DNA of 5,275 nucleotides from Pseudomonadota bacterium (lineage in GTDB: Bacteria > Pseudomonadota > Gammaproteobacteria > Burkholderiales > Ferrovaceae). Location of the stretch: the NCBI GenBank assembly GCA_021811005.1, contig JAJZPY010000123.1:1-5275 (forward strand), read 5' to 3'. The notes under the pieces are model-generated. The model was given only the letters and a program-made list of their open reading frames with translations, did not search any database and was not told the origin of the DNA. The translations under genes and the position numbers were made by a program. Below, piece by piece: positions 1 through 5,275 of this stretch (the first letter of the stretch is position 1; every line of letters starts with the position of its first letter).

Positions 1-122
1 GGTTTGTCGTCACGGTGCGCAAGACGCGCGGAGATGACATCGATGCCGCATGCGGCCAACTGGCGGGTCAGGTCATCGACAAGAGCCGCCGACAACAACG
101 TTTTTCGACCCCTTCGCCATGA
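1..122 (+). CDS. rlmN: Dual-specificity 23S rRNA/tRNA adenine-C2 methyltransferase RlmN, C-terminal end only (5' truncated by window edge)
   Basis: The last 39 residues are read in the frame whose first full codon is at base 3, ending with TGA at 120-122. The stretch TVRKTRGDDIDAACGQLAG is the highly conserved C-terminus of RlmN, a cytoplasmic radical-SAM enzyme that methylates C2 of A2503 in 23S rRNA and A37 of some tRNAs. The cysteine encoded at 51-53 (in AACGQL) matches the family's C-terminal catalytic cysteine (Cys355 in E. coli), which forms the covalent RNA adduct, so this end of the active site looks intact. The tail after VIDKSRRQQ is short and variable, as is usual. The stop overlaps the start of the next gene (ATGA at 119-122), suggesting coupled translation. 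The radical-SAM CxxxCxxC motif lies outside the window. Identity rests on the C-terminal motif plus the cluster context and is secure. Confidence 0.93.
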   Translation, partial: FVVTVRKTRGDDIDAACGQLAGQVIDKSRRQQRFSTPSP

Positions 123-658
123 GCGACCAAACCGCCGTCACCCCCGATACCCCCGTTCCTCCCCCCCAGCCTTGCGCAGGGGTTCTTCTTGCGGCCTTGC
201 GGCAGAAACGCGGCCTGGGATTGCAGGAAGTTTCGCAGCGCCTCAAGTTTTCCGGCAAGCAACTCGCCGCGCTGGAAGCAGGCCAATACGATGCCCTGCC
301 GGACATGACGTTCGTGCGGGCCATGGTTCGCGCCTACGCACGCTACCTCCAGGCCGATGTGGATGCCATCATCCAGGTGCTGGAAGCGGAACGGCCTGAC
401 GCCGTGCCGCGCTTGATGACCGCGCCCGTGCTCACCGTCCCTACCCAGGGCGTGGGTTTCTTTCATGAGGCCCGCACCACCAGCCGGCGCTGGGTGATTG
501 CCGGGCTGCTGGTGCTGACCGCGGCGCTCATTGCAGCCTGGATATGGCGCACGGGCTCGGGCCCCGAAACGCCGGCCGGGGCAACCGGCTCAAGCCCCGC
601 CACCACGGACGGCGCATTGCCTGCCGAACCGCCCAAGCCGCAACCTCCCGAACCATGA
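119..658 (+). CDS. Short RodZ-family protein: cytoplasmic HTH domain, one transmembrane helix, Pro-rich tail (no C-terminal RodZ domain)
   Basis: The protein has 179 residues. Residues 20-90 form the RodZ-type HTH domain (AALRQKRGLGLQEVSQRLK, then ALEAGQYDALP and FVRAMVRAYARYL). This is the part that binds the MreB cytoskeleton in RodZ. A linker and the basic residues RR at 123-124 precede one hydrophobic helix at about 125-143 (WVIAGLLVLTAALIAAWIW). The last 36 residues are rich in Pro, Gly, Ala and Thr and presumably periplasmic. Full RodZ proteins are usually about 300 residues or more and end in a beta-rich periplasmic domain (DUF4115); this one stops before it, and ispG begins at once, leaving no room for it. 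ATG at 119 is chosen because it overlaps the rlmN stop as ATGA and follows the end of rlmN coding; the earlier in-frame ATG at 50 lies deep inside rlmN. No Shine-Dalgarno is visible, so coupling to rlmN is likely. A cell-shape role is inferred from family and position. The symbol is left blank because of the missing domain. Confidence 0.82.
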   Translation: MSDQTAVTPDTPVPPPQPCAGVLLAALRQKRGLGLQEVSQRLKFSGKQLAALEAGQYDALPDMTFVRAMVRAYARYLQADVDAIIQVLEAERPDAVPRLMTAPVLTVPTQGVGFFHEARTTSRRWVIAGLLVLTAALIAAWIWRTGSGPETPAGATGSSPATTDGALPAEPPKPQPPEP

Positions 659-1908
659 CCTTTGTGGATACGCTGCACCGGAAACGGCGTCTGGCACGCC
701 AGGTACGGGTGGGCGACGTCAAAATCGGCGGCAACGCCCCGATTGTGGTTCAGTCCATGACCAATACCGACACGGCGGATGTGGAAGCGACCACGGCACA
801 AGTGGCGGCGCTGGCCCGTGCCGGCTCCGAGCTGGTGCGCGTGACCGTCAACACGGCCGAAGCGGCCGCGGCCGTGCCGGTGATACGGGAAAAACTGGAC
901 CGCCTGGGCATTCGCGTGCCGCTGGTGGGCGATTTCCACTTCAATGGCCACAAGCTGCTGGCGGAATATCCCGAGTGCGCGGCCATGCTGGACAAGTACC
1001 GCATCAACCCCGGCAACGTGGGGCGCGGCACGCGCCGCGACGAGCAGTTTGCGCAACTGATCGAGGCGGCTTGCCGCTATGGCAAGCCGGTGCGCATTGG
1101 CGTCAACTGGGGCAGCCTGGACCAGGAAGTGCTGGCCCGTTTCATGGACGAAAACGCGCGGCGGCCCGTGCCTGAACCGGTGGAAGTGGTGATGCGCGCC
1201 GCCCTCGTGGCTTCTGCGCTGGAAAGCGCCGCGCTGGCCGAGCAGCTGGGTTTGCCGGGCGATCGCATCGTGCTCTCCTGCAAGGTGAGCGGCGTCCAGG
1301 ACCTCATTTCGGTGTACCGCGATCTGGCCACCCGCTGCGACTATCCGCTGCACCTGGGATTGACCGAAGCCGGCATGGGCAGCAAAGGCATCGTGGCCTC
1401 CACCGCTGCCATGGGGGTGCTCCTGCAGGAAGGCATCGGCGACACCATCCGGGTTTCCCTCACGCCGGATCCCGGCGGCGACCGCGCCCAGGAAGTGGTG
1501 GTGGCCCAGGAAATCCTTCAGACCATGGGCCTGCGCGCCTTCACGCCCATGGTGACGGCCTGTCCCGGCTGCGGCCGCACCACCAGCACGTATTTTCAGG
1601 AACTGGCCAGCCGCATCCAGACCTACCTGCGCGACAACATGCCTCTTTGGCGCACGCGCTTTCCGGGGGTGGAACATCTGCACGTTGCCGTCATGGGCTG
1701 CGTGGTCAACGGACCGGGAGAAAGCAAGCTGGCCGACATCGGCATCAGCCTGCCGGGTTCGGGCGAACGGCCGGTGGCGCCGGTCTATGTGGACGGGGAA
1801 AAAACCGTGACCCTCAAGGGGGAACGCATCGCCGAAGAATTCCAGGCGCTGGTTTTCGATTACGTGCAGCGCCGCTACGGGCCGGACGAAACAAGCAAGG
1901 CGGATTAG
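655..1908 (+). CDS. ispG: 4-hydroxy-3-methylbut-2-en-1-yl diphosphate synthase (GcpE/IspG)
   Basis: The product has 417 residues. IspG is the cytoplasmic [4Fe-4S] enzyme of the MEP isoprenoid pathway that reductively opens the ring of MEcPP to give HMBPP. The N-terminal TIM barrel shows VQSMTNTDTADVEAT, LVGDFHFNGHKLL, YRINPGNVG and GVNWGSL, and later LGLTEAGMGSKGI. The C-terminal iron-sulfur domain carries cluster ligands C303 and C306 (CPGC), C349 and E356 (GCVVNGPGE), matching C270, C273, C305 and E312 of E. coli. It is longer than E. coli IspG (372 residues), as expected of the longer form found in many betaproteobacteria. ATG at 655 overlaps the upstream stop as ATGA. The preceding bases are C-rich with no Shine-Dalgarno, so translation probably depends on the upstream gene. 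The earlier in-frame ATG at 544 would add residues that do not fit the family and overlap the RodZ-like gene. All key residues are present. Confidence 0.96.
   Translation: MTFVDTLHRKRRLARQVRVGDVKIGGNAPIVVQSMTNTDTADVEATTAQVAALARAGSELVRVTVNTAEAAAAVPVIREKLDRLGIRVPLVGDFHFNGHKLLAEYPECAAMLDKYRINPGNVGRGTRRDEQFAQLIEAACRYGKPVRIGVNWGSLDQEVLARFMDENARRPVPEPVEVVMRAALVASALESAALAEQLGLPGDRIVLSCKVSGVQDLISVYRDLATRCDYPLHLGLTEAGMGSKGIVASTAAMGVLLQEGIGDTIRVSLTPDPGGDRAQEVVVAQEILQTMGLRAFTPMVTACPGCGRTTSTYFQELASRIQTYLRDNMPLWRTRFPGVEHLHVAVMGCVVNGPGESKLADIGISLPGSGERPVAPVYVDGEKTVTLKGERIAEEFQALVFDYVQRRYGPDETSKAD
1897..1903 (+). promoter_or_regulatory. Probable ribosome binding site of hisS
   Basis: The purine-rich AAGGCGG lies inside the last ispG codons and ends 8 bases before the hisS ATG at 1912. 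It is only a partial match to the Shine-Dalgarno consensus, but it supports this start over later in-frame codons. Initiation would occur within reach of ribosomes ending ispG at 1906-1908. Confidence 0.5.
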
Positions 1909-1911
1909 TCG

Positions 1912-3177
1912 ATGAGCACCCAAAAATTCCAGGCCGTGCGCGGCATGAACGACATTTTGCCCGACCAGTCGGGGGCCTGGGCCTTCCTTGAAACCACCTT
2001 GCGCCGCTGGCTGGCCCTATACGGCTACAGCGAAGTGCGTTCGCCCGTGCTGGAGCCCACCGGACTTTTCGTCCGTTCCATCGGCGAAGTCACGGACATC
2101 GTGGAAAAGGAAATGTACACGTTCGTGGACAGCCTCAATGGCGAAAGCCTGACGCTGCGTCCCGAAGCCACGGCCTCCTGCGTGCGGCTCGCCGTGCAGC
2201 ACAACCTGCTGTATGCGGGCCCGCAGCGGCTCTGGTACATGGGCCCGATGTTCCGACACGAGCGGCCGCAGAAAGGGCGCTATCGCCAGTTTCACCAATG
2301 CGGCGCGGAAGCGCTGGGGTTTGCGGGACCGGATGCCGATGCCGAACTGATCCTGATGACGGCCCGCTTGTGGGAGATGCTGGGGCTGAAAGAGGTTTCC
2401 CTCGAAATCAACACCATCGGCAGCCTGGAATGTCGCCAGCAGCATCGCCGCAAGCTGGTGGAGTATTTCGGGCAGCACGTGGAGTTGCTGGACGAGGATT
2501 CCAAACGGCGCCTGCACACCAACCCGCTGCGCATCCTGGACAGCAAAAACCCCGCCCTTTCGGACCTGATCGAAGGCGCGCCGCGCTTGATGGATGCGCT
2601 GGACGATGCTTCCGCCGAACATTTCGAATCGCTGCAAGCCCTGCTGCAGGCGGCCGGACTGCAGTACCGCATCAATCCCCGCCTGGTCAGAGGGCTTGAT
2701 TACTACAACGCCACGGTGTTCGAATGGGTGACCCCGCTGTTGGGCGCCCAAAGCACCATCTGTGGCGGCGGCCGCTACGACGGCCTGGTGGAGCAGCTGG
2801 GAGGCAAGCCCACGCCGGCCTGCGGTTTTGCCATGGGCATGGAACGGCTGCTGGCCGTTCTCCAGGAAACGCGAACCGAACCTTTGCCGGAGCCCGGCCC
2901 TGACGTTTATGTGGTGCACCAGGGCGAGGCGGCACAGCAGGCAGCCTTTCTTGCGGCGGACCAGGTCCGTTCGGCCGGGTTTGCCGCCGTGCTGCATTGC
3001 GGCGGCGGCAGTTTCAAATCCCAGCTCAAGCGCGCGGATGCAAGCCGTGCCGCCTATGCGATGATTCTGGGCGAAGACGAAGTGCGCGCAGGACAGGTCA
3101 GCCTCAAGCCGTTGCGGGGGCAGGGCGAACAGAAAACCGTGTCGCTCGCACAGGCCATACAACTTTTAAGGACGTAG
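1912..3177 (+). CDS. hisS: Histidine--tRNA ligase (class II aminoacyl-tRNA synthetase)
   Basis: The product has 421 residues, a normal length for bacterial HisRS. It charges tRNA-His with histidine in the cytoplasm using ATP. The start MSTQKFQAVRGMNDILP is the typical N-terminus. Class II motif 2 is MFRHERPQKGRYRQFHQ, with the ATP-binding arginine at R115. The histidine-specific LVRGLDYY motif is at 258-265 and includes R260, the counterpart of the catalytic Arg259 in E. coli. CGGGRYDGL at 284-292 lines the histidine pocket, and class II motif 3 is GFAMGMERL with R312. From about residue 330 to the end is the alpha/beta anticodon-binding domain. The gene starts 3 bases after the ispG stop, and the yfgM-like gene follows after 8 bases. 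This is a standard bacterial HisRS and not the catalytically inactive HisZ paralogue, since the LVRGLDYY motif is complete. No anomalies were seen. Confidence 0.97.
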   Translation: MSTQKFQAVRGMNDILPDQSGAWAFLETTLRRWLALYGYSEVRSPVLEPTGLFVRSIGEVTDIVEKEMYTFVDSLNGESLTLRPEATASCVRLAVQHNLLYAGPQRLWYMGPMFRHERPQKGRYRQFHQCGAEALGFAGPDADAELILMTARLWEMLGLKEVSLEINTIGSLECRQQHRRKLVEYFGQHVELLDEDSKRRLHTNPLRILDSKNPALSDLIEGAPRLMDALDDASAEHFESLQALLQAAGLQYRINPRLVRGLDYYNATVFEWVTPLLGAQSTICGGGRYDGLVEQLGGKPTPACGFAMGMERLLAVLQETRTEPLPEPGPDVYVVHQGEAAQQAAFLAADQVRSAGFAAVLHCGGGSFKSQLKRADASRAAYAMILGEDEVRAGQVSLKPLRGQGEQKTVSLAQAIQLLRT

Positions 3178-3179
3178 GA
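3176..3179 (+). promoter_or_regulatory. Probable ribosome binding site of the yfgM-like gene, overlapping the hisS stop
   Basis: AGGA shares its first two bases with the hisS stop codon TAG (3175-3177) and lies 6 bases before the ATG at 3186. A second AAGGA at 3168-3172 is farther away. The spacing supports ATG 3186 as the start and suggests re-initiation after hisS. Confidence 0.6.
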
Positions 3180-3185
3180 CAGCCC

Positions 3186-3815
3186 ATGTACGATCTGGAA
3201 GAGCAGGAAAAAGTCGACGCCATCAAGGCCTGGTGGAAAACCTACGGACGCTGGGTCTGGATGGGTTTGCTGGCGGTTGCCGTGGGGTATGGCGCCGCAC
3301 GCGGCTGGCAGTATTACCGCAGCAGCCAGGAAGAAAAAGCCGGCGTGCTGTTTGATGCCGTGCGCACGGCAGCCCAGCAGGGCGACGCGGCCAGGACGCT
3401 GCAAGCGGCAAAAGCCCTGCAGGCCGCGCAGTCTTCCAGTCCGCTGGCGCCCCGCGCAGCACTCATCAGCGCTGCCGTGAGCCATGTGAAAGGCGACAAC
3501 ACGGCCGCGCGGCAAGAACTGGAATGGGTGGTTTCCAATGCCAAGGAACCTTCGCTGGCGGAACTGGCCCGGTTGCGTCTTGCCGGCCTGCTGGCCGACG
3601 AAAAAAAGTATGACGAGGCGCTCCATCTGCTGGACGGCAACCGCTTGCCGGATTTTGCTTCCCTGACGCAAGACCTCCGGGGCGACATCCTGCTGGCCGC
3701 GGGCAAGACCGGTGAGGCCCGTGCCGCCTACCAGGCCGCGCTCGAAAAATCCAAGGATGGCGACGTCATGCACCAGATCGCCAAAAGCAAACTTGATGCG
3801 CTGGGAGGCCGCTGA
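3186..3815 (+). CDS. yfgM: YfgM-family membrane-anchored TPR protein (translocon-associated periplasmic chaperone partner)
   Basis: The product has 209 residues, close to E. coli YfgM (206). A short cytoplasmic N-terminus (MYDLEEQEKVDAIKAWWKTYG) leads into one membrane helix at about 23-38 (WVWMGLLAVAVGYGAA). The rest should be periplasmic and alpha-helical. It has TPR-like helix pairs, clearest at LAELARLRLAGLLADEKKYD followed by EALHLL, and at GDILLAAGKTGEARAAYQAAL. In E. coli, YfgM contacts SecYEG and the chaperone PpiD and helps newly exported proteins; that role is inferred here from family and gene order. ATG 3186 is chosen for its ribosome binding site, its fit to the family start, and its position just after the hisS stop; the in-frame ATG at 2997 is inside hisS. 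The stop overlaps the bamB start. An A AAA AAG heptamer at 3602-3608, in dnaX-type phase, is discussed as a finding. Confidence 0.9.
   Translation: MYDLEEQEKVDAIKAWWKTYGRWVWMGLLAVAVGYGAARGWQYYRSSQEEKAGVLFDAVRTAAQQGDAARTLQAAKALQAAQSSSPLAPRAALISAAVSHVKGDNTAARQELEWVVSNAKEPSLAELARLRLAGLLADEKKYDEALHLLDGNRLPDFASLTQDLRGDILLAAGKTGEARAAYQAALEKSKDGDVMHQIAKSKLDALGGR
3803..3808 (+). promoter_or_regulatory. Ribosome binding site of bamB
   Basis: GGGAGG, the strongest Shine-Dalgarno in the window, ends 6 bases before the ATG at 3815. It lies in the last codons of the yfgM-like gene and fixes the bamB start. It suggests that bamB is translated efficiently in its own right and not only through the TGATG stop-start overlap. 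Confidence 0.75.
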
Positions 3816-4954
3816 TGAACGCAAAACGTCTGGCAACACGCCTCGCGCAAGCCGCCCTGTGCGCCGGTGCCCTGTGGCTTGAGGCCTGTTCCGATGCCCT
3901 GCCGGTGACACCGCTGCAGCCGCTCAAGTCTTCGGTGGCCATGGATGTGGTGTGGAAAAACAAGGTCGGCGCCGCCGGCAACGCGGTCCTGGCGCCCGTG
4001 CTGTACAAGGACATGCTCTACCTGGCCACCGAGCAGGGCGACCTCCTGGCGCTCGATCCGGCCACGGGCAAGGAATCCTGGCACCTCAAAACCAAGGAGC
4101 CGTTCTCTGCCGGCATTGGAGTGGGAGAAGACCTGCTGTTCCTGGGCAACAAGAAAGGCGAGCTGCTGGCCTACAACCTCAAGGGCGAGCTGGCCTGGCG
4201 CGCGCAGCAATCCAGCGAACTGACGGCGCCGCCCGAAGCGGCGGAAGGAACGGTTGTCACCCGGACCGCCGACGGCCACATCGTCGGCCTCAATGTGGCT
4301 GACGGCAAGCGTCGCTGGCAGGTGACCCGGCCCCAGCCGGCCCTGGTATTGCGGGGCGTCAGCGGCATTACCGTGGGACGCGGCGGCGCGCTGGTCGGGT
4401 TGCCCGGCGGCAAGCTGCTGGCGCTGAACCTGGCGGATGGCAGCGTGGTTTGGGAAGCCACGATTTCGGTATCGAAGGGTGCCACCGAGCTGGAACGCGT
4501 CAATGACGTGGTGGGCGCGCCCATCGTCGGATTCCAGGATGTGTGCACGGCCTCCTACCAGGGCAAAACCACCTGCCTGGAAGTGGCGCGCGGACAGACC
4601 ATCTGGTCCAAGGACGAGGCCGCCATCGGGCCGATTTTTGCCGACGGCAACAAGCTGTTCGTGACCGATGAAAAAGGCGACGTGGTGGCGCTCAACCGCT
4701 TGAGCGGAACCACGGCCTGGCGCAATGAAGCGCTGGAAGGGCGTTACCTTTCCCCGCCGGCAGTCACCACGGATTACGTGATCGTGGGCGACGCCGAAGG
4801 CATCGTGCATTTTCTGTCGCGTGCGGACGGCATCGAAAGCGGCCGCGTGGCCACGAGTGGCAACGCCATCACACAAGCTCCGCTGGTGATTGGCGACAAT
4901 CTGGCGCTGGTGCGCAATCGCGATGGCAAGGTGTTTGCCGTGGGGCCCCGTTGA
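3815..4954 (+). CDS. bamB: Outer membrane protein assembly factor BamB (lipoprotein, eight-bladed beta-propeller)
   Basis: The product has 379 residues. BamB is a periplasmic lipoprotein that binds BamA and helps the BAM complex fold outer-membrane beta-barrels. Residues 1-24 form a lipoprotein signal peptide ending LEAC, with C25 the likely lipidated residue; Ser at +2 fits outer-membrane sorting. The Glu just before the final Ala of the lipobox is unusual. The mature part holds PQQ-like propeller repeats with the pattern hydrophobic-GxLxALxxxxGxxxW, for example GDLLALDPATGKESW, GELLAYNLKGELAW, GKLLALNLADGSVVW and GDVVALNRLSGTTAW. LVLRG at 177-181 appears to match the E. coli loop (L192, L194, R195) needed for BamA binding, and the KGATELERVNDV segment matches another conserved loop. 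Besides C16 in the signal peptide and C25, the only cysteines are C244 and C254, in one blade. It overlaps the upstream stop as TGATG and precedes der. Confidence 0.96.
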   Translation: MNAKRLATRLAQAALCAGALWLEACSDALPVTPLQPLKSSVAMDVVWKNKVGAAGNAVLAPVLYKDMLYLATEQGDLLALDPATGKESWHLKTKEPFSAGIGVGEDLLFLGNKKGELLAYNLKGELAWRAQQSSELTAPPEAAEGTVVTRTADGHIVGLNVADGKRRWQVTRPQPALVLRGVSGITVGRGGALVGLPGGKLLALNLADGSVVWEATISVSKGATELERVNDVVGAPIVGFQDVCTASYQGKTTCLEVARGQTIWSKDEAAIGPIFADGNKLFVTDEKGDVVALNRLSGTTAWRNEALEGRYLSPPAVTTDYVIVGDAEGIVHFLSRADGIESGRVATSGNAITQAPLVIGDNLALVRNRDGKVFAVGPR

Positions 4955-4968
4955 AACCGGCTGATGCA

Positions 4969-5275
4969 GTGACTTTCCTGCCCACGGTGGCCATCGTGGG
5001 CCGGCCCAATGTCGGCAAGTCCACGCTGTTCAACCGGCTGACCCGCACGCGCGATGCGCTCGTGGCCGACCTGCCGGGCCTCACGCGGGACCGCCATTAC
5101 GGCCGGGCACGATTTGAAGGCCTGTCCTATCTGGTCATCGACACCGGCGGCTTCGAGCCCGTGGCACGCGAAGGGATTCTGCTGGAAATGGCGCGCCAGA
5201 CCCTGCAGGCCGTGGATGAAGCCGACCGCGTGATCTTTCTTACCGATGGCCGTGCCGGGCTCACCCCGGGCGATC
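4969..5275 (+). CDS. der: Ribosome biogenesis GTPase Der (EngA), N-terminal part (3' truncated by window edge)
   Basis: The 102 residues seen belong to the first of the two tandem GTPase domains of Der, which acts in 50S ribosomal subunit assembly. G1 (P-loop) is GRPNVGKS at 11-18, the switch I region is DLPGLTRDRHYG with T39, and G3 is DTGG at 58-61, followed by FEPVAREG. The second GTPase domain and KH-like domain lie beyond the window. No in-frame ATG exists near the start. GTG at 4969 gives MTFLPTVAIVGRPNVG, which matches the short leader usual in this family, and is preferred. TTG at 4951, overlapping the bamB stop as TTGA, would add six residues (MKPADA). Neither has a convincing Shine-Dalgarno. 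The ATG at 4964 is in another frame and reaches a stop after two codons. The gene identity is secure, the exact start less so. Confidence 0.93.
   Translation, partial: MTFLPTVAIVGRPNVGKSTLFNRLTRTRDALVADLPGLTRDRHYGRARFEGLSYLVIDTGGFEPVAREGILLEMARQTLQAVDEADRVIFLTDGRAGLTPGD

Noticed and set aside
159..177. C-rich homopolymer (seven C) near the start of the RodZ-like gene, a possible phase-variation tract
   Set aside because: Seven Cs encode part of an ordinary Pro-rich N-terminus; the tract is short for slippage switching, and the frame is intact into the HTH domain.
463..1923. Very long open frame on the minus strand (486 residues) covering ispG
   Set aside because: It lies opposite a fully convincing ispG. 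Its translation is rich in His, Arg, Gly and Ala with no recognisable domain, which is the usual by-product of GC-rich codon bias on the opposite strand.
2017..3162. Long minus-strand open frame (381 residues) opposite hisS
   Set aside because: hisS has all its class II synthetase motifs. The antisense product has no domain pattern and no credible ribosome binding context, so it is a codon-bias shadow.
3635..3660. Hairpin CGGCAA-CCGC-TTGCCG followed by a T-rich stretch, resembling a terminator
   Set aside because: The stem is only 6 bp, the T run is four bases and interrupted, and it lies in the middle of the yfgM-like coding region. An intrinsic terminator there is unlikely.
3728..4876. Long minus-strand open frame (382 residues) opposite bamB
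   Set aside because: It spans most of bamB and the end of the yfgM-like gene, shows no motif, and its His/Gly/Arg-rich composition is that of an antisense shadow.
4942..4949. GGGGCCCC palindrome before the der start
   Set aside because: It encodes the last residues of BamB (Gly-Pro), and an 8-base GC palindrome is expected by chance in DNA of this composition.

Overview
The window is a compact, GC-rich (by eye; not computed), one-directional run of housekeeping genes from a proteobacterium. Protein style and gene order point to a betaproteobacterium, most likely Burkholderiales. Examples are the long IspG of about 417 residues with its CPGC and GCVVNGPGE iron-sulfur motifs, the MYDLEEQEKVDAIKAWW start of the YfgM-like protein, and the DALVADLPGLTRDRHYG motif of Der. 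I cannot name the genus from the sequence alone.

All genes lie on the + strand, in this order: the 3' end of rlmN (1-122), a short RodZ-like HTH membrane protein (119-658), ispG (655-1908), hisS (1912-3177), a yfgM-like TPR protein (3186-3815), bamB (3815-4954) and the 5' part of der (from 4969, running off the right edge). This is the well-known rlmN-rodZ-ispG-hisS-yfgM-bamB-der cluster, also present in E. coli. Genes are packed end to end: two ATGA overlaps, a 3-base gap, an 8-base gap, a TGATG overlap and a 14-base gap. The whole window therefore looks like part of one operon with translational coupling. I see no promoter, terminator, RNA gene, mobile element, CRISPR array or stretch of more than 14 bases without a gene. 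The operon promoter must lie upstream of base 1.

The genes cover translation quality and supply (RlmN methylates 23S rRNA and tRNA, HisS charges tRNA-His, Der helps assemble the 50S subunit), isoprenoid precursor synthesis (IspG), and cell-envelope biogenesis (RodZ-like protein, YfgM at the SecYEG translocon, BamB in the outer-membrane barrel assembly machine).

I found no sign of a new system. The points worth a second look are modest: the RodZ homologue lacks the usual C-terminal periplasmic domain; BamB has an atypical lipobox and a cysteine pair suited to a disulfide; der has no ATG start; and yfgM contains a correctly phased dnaX-type slippery heptamer leading straight to a -1-frame stop.
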